Made by a program: the position numbers and the translations under genes. From NCBI GenBank assembly GCA_009859145.1, contig VRVR01000045.1, positions 112,142 through 176,141 on the forward strand: 64,000 nt of DNA. Direction: 5' to 3'. The notes under the pieces were generated by a model that worked only from the letters and a program-made list of their open reading frames with translations, ran no database searches and had not been told where the DNA came from. The stretch comes from Andalucia godoyi (lineage: Eukaryota; Discoba; Jakobea; Jakobida; Andaluciidae). Below, piece after piece: positions 38,545 through 47,838 of the stretch (its first letter is position 1; each line of letters opens with the position of its first letter).

Positions 38545-40350
38545 ATGTCGTCGTCGGTGTCTGTCGAGCCTTCCGAGAGGAATGACAAGGTGATATATGG
38601 GACGTTGTATGGCGCGACGGTGCGGACACACACGCCGGAGCACAAGACAGCACGGCTGTTCTCGACGCTGCATCGATTATCGCAGCAGAAGTTGGAGGTC
38701 TCGAAGACCGCGCTTGAGAAGGAGACCGCGTGGGAGCGAGAAATTGCGAGACGGTCCTCGCTGCGAGATGTGCAGAACACACACAAGGCACTCGTCGCGC
38801 ACAGGGTCTCGGAGGATATGGAGCGTCACCAGAAGAGAAAGGAACTGGAATTGGAGCTGGAGCTGGAGCTGGAGCGGCAGAAGGAGAGGGAGAGTGAGAG
38901 GGAGCGGCAGAGGGAGAGGGAGAGGGAGAAGGGACGTCGCCCGCGATCGCACAGCAGTCTCGCGCACTCTTCAGCGCCAAGTTGGAAGACGACAACTGGA
39001 GGTGCAGGGGGAGGTGGAGCAGCGACGTCCATATCGCTGGTGGGTGCTGGTGTGGCGAGTACAGCGTCGACAACAGCGACGACAACAGCGACGGTGGAAA
39101 CGGATGGAAACGGTGGTGTGGATGGGGTCATGATGATGAAGACGGGTGATTCGGGGAATGGCGGTTCAGCGGGCCAGCTGCCGCAGGTGAAGGCTTCGGG
39201 AAGAGGCAGACGAGCGGTTGCGGAGAGCTCGCGAAGGATGGGTAAATCCGCGTGGGCAGAGGCGAGTGACAGTGAGAATGAGCTGCGGCTGCTGAAGTCG
39301 GTGCGATGGAAAGCCAAGACAGAGATGATTGCGAGAATCCAGCAGGAACGAGTCTTGCAAAAGGCAAAGGCGATTGAGGTGGACAAGACGCAGCTAGTGG
39401 AAGGCAAGATCCAGTCGCTGCAGAAGAAACAGGAGGACTTTCGGAGGTCCAAGCATGCAGAAAACGAAGCAAAGGCCCAGAAGGCGGATAATGCCAAGCT
39501 GGAGGCAGTGCAGAAATCCATTCAGCACGCGCTTTCGATTGAGAAGACTGAGCAGGAGCAGTTTGATAAGATCGAAAAACGCAGATCCGAGATGATGAGC
39601 CAGCTTGCAGACAGAAGAAAAAGGAAGCATGAACTGGAGCTCGAGCACGAGAGAAAAAATGAGCAGATGAAGCGAGAAGAGGAGGAAGAGAGACTGAAGC
39701 GAGAAAGAGAACTGGAAGGAAAGGAGCTGCGACAGAGGGAGAGAGATGCACAGACGACGGCGCTCATGATGGAGAAGGACCGCGAGCGCCAGAATCGAGT
39801 CGAAACCAGGAGAAAGGAAATGGAGGACGAACGAGTCAGAAGGGAGCAGGAGCTGACACAGAAGATCGCAGAGTATGACAATCGCATGTACGACTTGCAG
39901 TGCAGGAGAGAGAAGCACAGACTGATGGTGGCGGATTTGATGGTGCAGGAGAGGAAGCTGCGAGACACGCTCCAGATGACTGCATTTCGATTGTCCGCAC
40001 ATGGCGTTTACGACCCAGAGAAGCTGGAGAAGAAGGTCCAGAGGGAGCTCTCGGCTTCTGCAACTGCATACACCAGCGGAAGTGCGAGTGCAACTGCAAG
40101 CGGGTCTTCGTCGCGCGATCGTTCTGGAATCGTTCGCGAAGTGAAGTGTGCACTGTGTTTGGTTCCGCATCCGGCAGACTGCATGTCCAACACGACAACG
40201 CAGAAGAACATCCTTGATATTCGAAAGCGCTGGGGCGTTGCAAAGCAGTTCAACCAAAACAAGGGAATGCGTGCAGGGACCATGTACGACTCGGTGCACG
40301 TCTGTGTATTTTGCTTTCAGTTTTTTGCCACGGACGACAGTGGAGACTGA
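38545..40350 (+). CDS. Long coiled-coil protein with C-terminal CxxC pairs
   Basis: The 601-aa protein starts at ATG 38545 (MSSSVSVEPSERND). A Gly/Ala/Thr low-complexity segment (about 145-205) separates an N-terminal charged helix with Glu-Leu and Glu-Arg repeats from a long coiled coil (about 250-480) full of Glu, Lys, Arg and Gln. The C-terminus is a compact probable zinc module: KCALC, fourteen or so residues with ADCM, and then HVCVFCFQFF, giving two CxxC pairs around a conserved-looking core (RWGVAKQFNQNKG). I do not recognise the family. The layout, coiled coil plus a terminal Cys module, is common in cytoskeletal or ciliary proteins, but I infer no function. Confidence 0.75.
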   Translation: MSSSVSVEPSERNDKVIYGTLYGATVRTHTPEHKTARLFSTLHRLSQQKLEVSKTALEKETAWEREIARRSSLRDVQNTHKALVAHRVSEDMERHQKRKELELELELELERQKERESERERQREREREKGRRPRSHSSLAHSSAPSWKTTTGGAGGGGAATSISLVGAGVASTASTTATTTATVETDGNGGVDGVMMMKTGDSGNGGSAGQLPQVKASGRGRRAVAESSRRMGKSAWAEASDSENELRLLKSVRWKAKTEMIARIQQERVLQKAKAIEVDKTQLVEGKIQSLQKKQEDFRRSKHAENEAKAQKADNAKLEAVQKSIQHALSIEKTEQEQFDKIEKRRSEMMSQLADRRKRKHELELEHERKNEQMKREEEEERLKRERELEGKELRQRERDAQTTALMMEKDRERQNRVETRRKEMEDERVRREQELTQKIAEYDNRMYDLQCRREKHRLMVADLMVQERKLRDTLQMTAFRLSAHGVYDPEKLEKKVQRELSASATAYTSGSASATASGSSSRDRSGIVREVKCALCLVPHPADCMSNTTTQKNILDIRKRWGVAKQFNQNKGMRAGTMYDSVHVCVFCFQFFATDDSGD

Positions 40351-40590
40351 TCGCGATCCAAGCCCGCGTCCCCCTTACGCATGTTCTCTCCCCCCCCCGC
40401 TACCTGCTCACCCCATCCACTTTCTCCATCCTCCTCCGTTCTCATCATCATCGTCATCATAATTACCACTATCATTATTACGATTAATTTTTTTTAACTA
40501 CTACAGCAAGTATTTGTTTCTTCTTTTTCTTCTTCTTCTCTTCGTAGACGGCAGTAAAAACAGAAAGGGGGGAAAAGGGATTCTTTTAAA

Positions 40591-43500
40591 TTATGAAATG
40601 GGATGCCGTTCAAGGATGGGACTCAATTCCCTTACGCGTTTCCACTGGTTCAAGATCATTGTACGGCGACGATCCCAGCCCGGCAGATGATCTCCGTCTG
40701 TTGGGGGCGCAGAAGACGAGCGCGAAGGGGACCACGACGGGTTTGATTGCACTTTCCGTTTTCGCAAAATCCGTTCAATATCCGGAGTTCCCGACGGGGG
40801 AGCCGAGGTTTCCAAGTCATCTCTCTCGGACTCCGCAATGAGTGCGGAGGCGAGCGGATACTGCCGTCGACGGGGAGTGGGGATGAAGACAACCTGGCCC
40901 GGGGACGGCGAGTTAAAAGCAATATCCTGGTCATTGGACACATACGGCTGCTTGTCATGCACATGTACAGTGATGGGCGGGATCTTTCTGAATTTCGAGT
41001 ACACCGATGTGGTATGCCGAGCATTTTGCATCATCAGTTTTGTCCGGTCACGCTGCGTGCGCCGAATGGTTTCCAATCTCTCTGATTCTTGGCGTTGCAT
41101 GACAATCGACTCCTTCATTGTGATCACTGCTCGCTTGTGCCGCTCCTTTTCGCGTTCTCGCCGAACTGAGTTTTCGATGACACGTTCTCGGATTCCAGAC
41201 TCGCCTTCCGGGCCCATTTCATGCGGTAGAAAGTGCTTTTCCATATGTCCTCCGAGCCCGTCGAACGTCGCAACATCAACTTCTTGCATTTTCTTCATGT
41301 CACCAAGCATCTGTGAGATCGATCCCACGTTCTTGAAACCTCGCGACAGCATCGCATCGGAATGAAGTGGACGATACGGATGCAAGACTTCGGATGAAAA
41401 CCGAACCGCATCATCGATCCGTTTGTTCTTCATCGACAGCTCCGTCAGTTGCGTCACGATTTCATTGATGTCTCTCGTCTCAATTTCTGCCTTGACAAGA
41501 TCTCCAACACGCACGGCGTCATTCGCGAGTTCCACCTCATACGGAGAAAACGAAGAGTATGCTGTGACGCTCTCAACGAATGCATGTTCGTCGTCGACCC
41601 CGTCCCCGCCATGCGCCGCCCGTGCGCCGGCCATGGACGCAGCACTTCGTGAGCGGTGCAGCGCTCCACCGTCCTTTCCGGCACTAACTGCAGACCAAGT
41701 ATGCACTGCGTGGGAAAACGGATTGGACAGCACAGACGCCTCGCTGAAACGCTGCTTGGCAGTGTTGTACATCTTGGACTCCAGACTCTCCGTCTCCTGC
41801 TTTTGCACATTCTGCAAACGGGTGAATCGGTGAGGAAGGACGTCCAGCTTGTCAAGCCGCTCGATGGAGTTCATGCGGAGATGACTCATGATTTTCGATC
41901 TCTGCGCCTGGATCTGCATTCTCCATTCCCCCTCGCCGTCGTCGGAAACAGATCTCTGGGTTCCGGTGGAGGAGGCGGGGTCCGATCTCCTCAGCAGCAG
42001 CTCGTTATGTACAGATTCAGGAGAAAAAGTAGCGTCCAAGGTAAGCCATCGATTGACGAGCGCCGGATTGTCCGGAGTAATGATTCGACGAAGGACAGTC
42101 GGGCTCAGTCGTCCAGGAGATAGCTTCCTAGGTTCCACCGGCACGCTGGTGGCCGGAATCGACGGAGGAACGGACGCATCATTCGACGAACGATCGCTTT
42201 GATCGCCGTCGTTTTCGTTGTTGAATGACGCAGAGAATGCACGCGGATTGGAGCGCTTGTCGGCCGAGCTATTTGACCGTCCGCGCGTTCGCTTGCGCGC
42301 ATCAGAACCAGCAACCGGAGAATGCGTCCCTGGAGCACCGACGGCGTCACTTGGGGAGAGTTGAGAGCCCTCTGCCGGGCTCGGAGCCACAGCCAGCTTT
42401 TTGCCGCCATGCATGAATCGAAGCACTGCTTTGAGCCGCTGGAGAACACGAGCCTTCTTCACAGTACAATCAAAGTCGAAAGTTAGATTCTGCGGACCAT
42501 GCAACGATCGTCCCCCGAAAACCAAGCATCTGGCACCAGGATGCAAGTTCATCATTGCACACCCGCCTTCCACGCATTCAATGGGTCTCTTTCGCTTACC
42601 GTCAGAGAGATTCGGAACAATCTTCACCGAGTGCGACGTGTCCGATCCAGTGACTACCATGGGCATTCGCGCATCTTGACTACCGGACAATCGATACCAC
42701 CGCAGGTTGGAAATGTCGAATAGCCAAGCGTCAAGGTCCTCTGGATCATGCAGCCCTCCCCAGATCACCATGTGTGTCCCGTACTGTCCACAGACATGAT
42801 TAGCACGAGGTGGTGGCACTAAATGCTGCTTCAGGTATACAGCATCCTTTTCAGACGGTGCAGAAAATTGATGGTCAATGCGCTCCCAGCCATAGCTCTT
42901 CAGCGAATGCCGACCCGTGTGTTTGAACACCAGCGCATCCCAAACGACGTTCAGCACGTATACATGATGATTGAGACCGCCTTCTTCTGACAGTCCTCCG
43001 TACACAGCAATCTTGTCATGCACCTCGGTATCCAGCTTTTTGTCAGCACTGCGAACGACAATATCGGGCTTCTTGACCGCGGGCTGCACTTCGGTCAAGA
43101 ATACATTACTGGAACGAGGGGTGTTACTACTAGCAACGCTCGATGAGCTGTGAGGCTTGAGATGTTCCGGGTGCTCAGCATCCAGAAAGACAGCGGCAGT
43201 GTGCCCACACAAGGAAAGCATCATCTGTGGATTCCACGACAACTGGTCGGTACAGTACTTGGTGTGCCAATCTGCGGAGATGTCGCTGGGCAGCAGTTCC
43301 TGCCACGTAATGTGGACGTTGTGGACGCTGAACGAAGCATTGTCAAACAACCTCCACTCCCAATCCGAGGGCTTGTAAGAAGACGCGTCGAGGACCCACA
43401 AATCGTCAGATGCTCCGTTTGTCGCCTTGACAAAGCCGCCGAACAAAAACACAAAACCACGAACCATGGTCATTGTGAAAGCAGCTCGCGGGAGCGGCAT

Positions 43501-44034
43501 TGAACTGGATCGCGATTCCGACTGAACCATGAGTTGCTGCATGACGTTAGCCGATGATGTGTGTCGCGTGAGCTGTGGAGAAGCATGCGATTGTGGCGGT
43601 TTTGGGCCATCTGAATTGGTCCCAAGAACCAGCTTCGCCCACTTCCCAATCTTGATCCAGTAGACGTACATGTCATTGAGACACTCGCTGTGCGACGAGA
43701 ACCCTCCGAACAAAAACAGAGCATGCAGATGGTCAACGTACACCAATCCTCCATGCGATCGAGGGCATGGCATCTGGCCGAAAGAAGCGGAGCTGTACGC
43801 ACCGGGAGGGTCGCACACCACTCCACCAATGCCCGAGCGTGCCCATACGTGCGGATGTATTCGTTTCCAGCGATTCTGCGAAACCGAGTATTCATACAAG
43901 TCATTCCGAAGACCTATAGCATCGCTGCTCCAGCCACCAAACACCCACATGGTTCCTATTGCAGAACTGGAGCATGAGCACTGCCCAACCCGAGCAGACG
44001 GACTATCACCCGCCGGATTCAGCAATCGAAACAT
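40591..44034 (-). CDS. Large kelch-repeat protein with helical C-terminal half
   Basis: The 1147-aa protein starts at ATG 44034 (MFRLLNPAG). The N-terminal half is a kelch beta-propeller, with blades showing the hydrophobic-GG signature: MWVFGGWSSD, ALFLFGGFSSH, GFVFLFGGFVK, IAVYGGLSEEGG, MVIWGGLHDPE and CLVFGGRSLHG, each followed by a D/N-D-L or similar W/Y motif. A long Ser-rich linker with an R-G-R-S segment follows (about residues 560-680), then an alpha-helical region with basic and acidic runs (about 700-1000). The C-terminus contains charged motifs (VRREREKERHKRAV). Kelch domains bind proteins; there is no BTB or F-box to mark a ubiquitin ligase. The role is unknown. Confidence 0.85.
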   Translation of the reverse strand: MFRLLNPAGDSPSARVGQCSCSSSAIGTMWVFGGWSSDAIGLRNDLYEYSVSQNRWKRIHPHVWARSGIGGVVCDPPGAYSSASFGQMPCPRSHGGLVYVDHLHALFLFGGFSSHSECLNDMYVYWIKIGKWAKLVLGTNSDGPKPPQSHASPQLTRHTSSANVMQQLMVQSESRSSSMPLPRAAFTMTMVRGFVFLFGGFVKATNGASDDLWVLDASSYKPSDWEWRLFDNASFSVHNVHITWQELLPSDISADWHTKYCTDQLSWNPQMMLSLCGHTAAVFLDAEHPEHLKPHSSSSVASSNTPRSSNVFLTEVQPAVKKPDIVVRSADKKLDTEVHDKIAVYGGLSEEGGLNHHVYVLNVVWDALVFKHTGRHSLKSYGWERIDHQFSAPSEKDAVYLKQHLVPPPRANHVCGQYGTHMVIWGGLHDPEDLDAWLFDISNLRWYRLSGSQDARMPMVVTGSDTSHSVKIVPNLSDGKRKRPIECVEGGCAMMNLHPGARCLVFGGRSLHGPQNLTFDFDCTVKKARVLQRLKAVLRFMHGGKKLAVAPSPAEGSQLSPSDAVGAPGTHSPVAGSDARKRTRGRSNSSADKRSNPRAFSASFNNENDGDQSDRSSNDASVPPSIPATSVPVEPRKLSPGRLSPTVLRRIITPDNPALVNRWLTLDATFSPESVHNELLLRRSDPASSTGTQRSVSDDGEGEWRMQIQAQRSKIMSHLRMNSIERLDKLDVLPHRFTRLQNVQKQETESLESKMYNTAKQRFSEASVLSNPFSHAVHTWSAVSAGKDGGALHRSRSAASMAGARAAHGGDGVDDEHAFVESVTAYSSFSPYEVELANDAVRVGDLVKAEIETRDINEIVTQLTELSMKNKRIDDAVRFSSEVLHPYRPLHSDAMLSRGFKNVGSISQMLGDMKKMQEVDVATFDGLGGHMEKHFLPHEMGPEGESGIRERVIENSVRREREKERHKRAVITMKESIVMQRQESERLETIRRTQRDRTKLMMQNARHTTSVYSKFRKIPPITVHVHDKQPYVSNDQDIAFNSPSPGQVVFIPTPRRRQYPLASALIAESERDDLETSAPPSGTPDIERILRKRKVQSNPSWSPSRSSSAPPTDGDHLPGWDRRRTMILNQWKRVRELSPILERHPIS

Positions 44035-45676
44035 GCTCAACGATGCGACCGCTTACACGGAGGAGGGTAGGAGAAAGGAAAAATGCTATCAGACAACAAA
44101 ACAGTGAGATTCGCCCCGCTCGCTCCAATGTAGCAACAAACGACCTCTAGCAAACGACGGATGACTGTCAATGATGCTGCAATTTGAATAATAATATTAT
44201 TTTTGTTTTTGTTTTTGTTTTGAGGCTCTGACGAAGATCCAGGATGTGCACGTACGGACGTGCACGTATGCGTGTGTTTTTTTCAGCAAAGAAGGAATCA
44301 GCACGAACGAACAAATGAAAACAAAAACGAAAAAATCATGGAAATAACAAAAAAAGGCAATCCGTTCTTGTCCGTGCTTTCCCCCTTGTGTGTCTTTGAC
44401 GACGAACAAACCAAACGTTTGAAACTTTTGGAACTGTGGAGAAACATTCTCGCGTCGCTCCCCGTCAAAAGAGCAGTTTGCTACGACGCCCAAGTTGTGT
44501 GATTTTTCTGACTGTCTTCAGTAACGAAGCACAAAAACCCGTGCCCCAAAACGCCCCCCAGGTTTTCCTGTACTTTATTATTTTCCCGGTGTTTTTCTAT
44601 ATATTCGGCATTTCGGAATCTCAGCGTGCGTTACGGTGACACGGCTGCATGCGCCTCACATTACGAATAAAAGAAGGGAGAAGGCGCGTTTGTAAACACT
44701 GCTTCACATCGCACGACACACCACATCTGCTCGATTTAGTTGATCTTCATGCAAGGGCACGGGGGTTCGAGGTCCGGCGCGTCTGGTTTCCCCGCGTGCT
44801 GGACGTCCGATGAGCTGTCTGCATTCCCAAGCACCGCACTGGACATTATGCGAGTCGTCAGGAGTCCTGCCGCCCCAGCTACTGCTACAAGAAGCAGCCT
44901 TCGTCTGGTCACGATTGCCATTTCTTTCAGTCCAACCAGTTTCTTTGCCGTTTCGCACGCGCACGGTATGTGATGTCCAAGATCCTTCAACAGGCACACA
45001 CACAGGTAAGCAAATCCTGGAAGGTCACGCTTGAACGGAAGAAAAGCTATTTTTATATATTATAAACCACCTGCCATATCTGGCAGCAATAAAATGCCCG
45101 ATAATTGCCCGCTATCTGCCCGACGCCCGCATTGGTCTTCGTGCGACTTTACGTGCCGTGGTTCGTCGGGAGTTGCACACTCATCGACTCCGTGTTCGTG
45201 CTGCACACGGGGGCGGGAGGGGAACAGCTAGATCTGGAATCTGGCTGTGCTCATGGAGCTTGGAGGATCGTTGGGAGCGCTGCGACACGCTCTCTCTCTC
45301 ACCACACTCCTCCTCGTTTTTTTGCAGCAGGGAAGGACCAAAAAGACGGGGGGGGGAAAAACGGCGCCTGACAAGAGGTGATGGGATGGAGCGCATCACA
45401 TCGGAGTCACTCTGCTGGCACATTGTCGGTTTGCACTCGGATTCGTCCGTGTTTTTTTTTTTTTGGGCCGTTTTTCCCCCCCTTCTCTGCTGTATATCCA
45501 GAACAGTGTCAGCCAACGCTGGGGACTGCTGGTTCTGGAAAGATGCTATTTCAGCACCATTCTTGCTTTCCTGGGGTCTTCTTCTTTCGGGGCGAATTGC
45601 CGAGTTCCGCATTCTTTGTCTGTTTTCCCTTGCTTCGCTTGAAACGAAGTGCAACAAACTGCTTCTTTGACCGAGG
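44035..45676. other. Long gap, no confident gene
   Basis: Lies between the kelch gene start (minus) and the 45677 gene (plus). It contains GTTTTT and T-run tracts, a possible tiny ORF at 44736-44921 and a TATA-like TATATAAAAATAG on the minus strand near 45050-45063. Reading frames elsewhere are short and disagree between strands. Confidence 0.45.
44736..44921 (-). CDS. Possible small membrane-anchored protein
   Basis: A 61-codon frame from ATG 44921 encodes a basic N-terminus, a hydrophobic stretch (LLLVAVAGAAGLLTTRI) and a polar tail ending PPCPCMKIN. The open frame extends a little upstream with a Cys-containing segment. It would look like a single-span mitochondrial or ER protein. The length is too short and the context too weak for confidence, and I do not recognise it. 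Confidence 0.22.
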   Translation of the reverse strand: MAIVTRRRLLLVAVAGAAGLLTTRIMSSAVLGNADSSSDVQHAGKPDAPDLEPPCPCMKIN

Positions 45677-46516
45677 ATGACAGTCTTGTCGTTTTGGGAT
45701 TTTGTGTCTTACAAGGACAAACCGCAATCGCCGCTTCCGGCGCCGTTCACAGGAAACCGCTCCAAAGACGCACTGATTCCGAAGCTGCTGCTTGATCGTG
45801 CAGAGCTGATCGGAAAAGCAAAGACACCGAGACTGTATCGCGGAAAAGAGCTGTCTCCGAGAACTTGGAGAGAGTCGGTTCCGGAAGCCGCTGTCGACCG
45901 TCCTCGAGGAAGCGTCACGGATCGCACAAACCGATCCTGCGCTCCTGTGGACGTCCACAATCCAAACGCCAACAGAATTCGAAAGGAGTTCTACTTTGAC
46001 AAGGTGACTAATCAGCATCTTCCGGAAGTCAAGGAACCGATGCTGCGCAGAACCGTGTTTCGGAAGGTTCCGGCGGTAGTCGTGCACCATCCCGCTACGA
46101 CCTCGGACGTTGGAGAGATGGGAAGAGAGCACTACGAGAGACTGCCGCCGGTTGCAACGAAGCCCTGCGGCGATCCAGTGGCGCTCGCCGTACCTGGTCC
46201 GCAGCCACAGGTGTCGCTGTTGCCGTCACAGGTCCGATTCACCGAGCACAGTGCGTCCGCGCCTGCGGACCATCGAGAGATTGTGTATCGCAAAGCGTCC
46301 ATCGTCCTTGCGTTGGATCGGTCTCGAAGCTTGCGATCGCTGATGCATCTGGTTGAGCGAGAAAACCAATCGTTTGACGAAGAAGGTCTGCTTCGAGAAC
46401 AAGAACGAGCCGAGCGGTACCGTCGCGAGGACGTACGACGTCGTGAGCTGCATCGTCTTCAGGTTCGAACCTCTGGTTTCAGTCAGAAAACCAAAACAAC
46501 AACCATGATTCCGTGA
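45677..46516 (+). CDS. Unknown basic protein
   Basis: The 279-aa protein starts at ATG 45677 (MTVLSFWDFVSYKD). No signal peptide, membrane span or known domain is visible. The sequence is Arg/Pro-rich with scattered motifs (LSPRTWRESVPE; RKEFYFDKVTNQHLPEV) and ends in a charged helix (LREQERAERYRREDVRRREL) plus a Lys/Thr tail. Low-complexity runs are absent and the frame is long, which supports coding. It resembles short Pro/Arg-rich axonemal proteins in composition only. It ends 40 bp from the convergent TLCD4-like gene. Confidence 0.6.
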   Translation: MTVLSFWDFVSYKDKPQSPLPAPFTGNRSKDALIPKLLLDRAELIGKAKTPRLYRGKELSPRTWRESVPEAAVDRPRGSVTDRTNRSCAPVDVHNPNANRIRKEFYFDKVTNQHLPEVKEPMLRRTVFRKVPAVVVHHPATTSDVGEMGREHYERLPPVATKPCGDPVALAVPGPQPQVSLLPSQVRFTEHSASAPADHREIVYRKASIVLALDRSRSLRSLMHLVERENQSFDEEGLLREQERAERYRREDVRRRELHRLQVRTSGFSQKTKTTTMIP

Positions 46517-46555
46517 CACCAGCGAGTACGATAAATATATATCTTTACAAAACTC

Positions 46556-47471
46556 TTACTGCGCACGGGATTTCTTGGCCTCTCGGATCTTCTTGAGGAG
46601 CCCCTTGGCAAGGAGATAGAACCAGTAGTGATTCAAGAGCCCGCCGACAGCAGTCCCGAGCCAGTACGCGAGCGCCACGCCGATGCCCAGTTCGTGGACG
46701 ATTGCCGGTGTGTTGGAAGCCAAGTGGTAGACGATGAACGGGTACATAACGATGCGCACAACGAAAAACACGACGACCAGCGCGACTCCGTTTCCGAGAT
46801 ACAGCTGTGTCTTGTCCCTTCCAACGGTGTACAGCTGCCAGCGCAAGTTCACGAACGGCGTCGAGACCTCCGTGATAGTGAACACAAGGCCGTAGAACTG
46901 CGCCGCTTGAATGCCGAATGTGCAGAACGGAAACAACAGCCCTGCCGTTGCGTGGTGAATCAGCGTTGCCTTCACCGACGAAAACGCACTCAGATTCGTC
47001 GAAATCACAAGGGCGTCCACCGCAAGATACGACGCAGTGATCATCAAGCACACGTCAGCAATTGCCGGCGGTTTGTGCGTGATCTGTCCCGATATCGAAG
47101 GCTCCGTAATCAGCGCATAGCACGACAGCAGCACAGACACGATCGCATGCACCGTCGACACTGCATACGCATTCCACTCGATTTGCTTCGGTTCTGTCAA
47201 GAATCAACAGTGAACGTGGTTAGACAGTGCGTTACAAGTTCATACCGCAGCTCGAACAGGCAGGAGTCGCACGTATTGAACGAAAGACGGAGGAAGAGGA
47301 AGGGAAAGAGGAAGGGAAGGATTTTTTTTTTGGAGAGAGCGTGGAGCTGGGCTGGGACATACTGGAAAACTTGCGGTAGAATCCAAACGGTGCAAAGACA
47401 AGCTGCGAGAGATGCTGGCACGCATACCAGAACCCAAACGACACGATCCAAACAAGCAGCATCGGATGCAT
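46556..47471 (-). CDS. TLC-domain membrane protein, TLCD4 (TMEM56)-like (two exons)
   Basis: Exon 1 is 47471-47363 and exon 2 is 47193-46556, 248 aa. The 169-nt intron has donor GTATGT, a CTAAC branch-like site and acceptor GACAG. Exon 1 supplies the first span (MLLVWIVSFGFWYACQHL), and the joint restores RKFSKPKQIEWNAY, matching the K-x-x-E-W-N of TLCD4. The TLC core follows: VSTVHAIVSVLLSCYA, ASYLAVDALVI, IHHATAGLLFPF and EVSTPFVNLRW, with spans GVALVVVFFVVRIVMYPF and AYWLGTAVGGLLNHYWF. The tail KKIREAKKSRAQ is basic. TLC-domain proteins act in lipid handling at the ER or plasma membrane. There is no ceramide-synthase Lag1p His-Asp motif, so it is not a ceramide synthase. Confidence 0.9.
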
Positions 47472-47838
47472 TGTGCCAACGAGTTGAGTACGACCACCAG
47501 GCAATCAGAGTCCAAATGAAAATGTAAATGCACGTACGAGAGGGGGGGGGGAGGTACTTGCGTAAAGAACAGCCACACAAAGGAATCATCCAAATCCAGT
47601 ACTCTTCTTTCCTTCTTCTAAATACGTTTTCCCGAGCGTTACTGGGTTTTGCTGCATTCGTGCATCATCCCGACTACGGGAGAGTCGCAACGGTGCCTTC
47701 CGGTTGAGTCGGTTGAGTCTGTGAAGCGAATGAACAAACGGCCCAGGCTGACTGAAGAAAGAACAGCGTGTCCTTTGCTTGGGGCTTTTTTTCGGAAGGG
47801 TTGCTATAGCGTGTGTGGAGGAGATACCGGTAAGTAGG
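47472..47838. other. Divergent 5' region
   Basis: Between the TLCD4-like and methyltransferase starts. A run of nine G lies near 47541-47550. A GTAAGT lies just before ATG 47839, so a small leader exon for the methyltransferase gene is possible. Confidence 0.45.

Noticed and set aside
46455-46475. GGTTCGAACC as a tRNA T arm
   Set aside because: It lies inside the 45677 coding frame, and no acceptor or D arm is found upstream.
46628-47527. 299-codon plus-strand frame across the TLCD4-like gene
   Set aside because: Antisense of both exons and the intron; very Arg/His-rich and without a domain, whereas the minus strand gives a spliced TLC protein.
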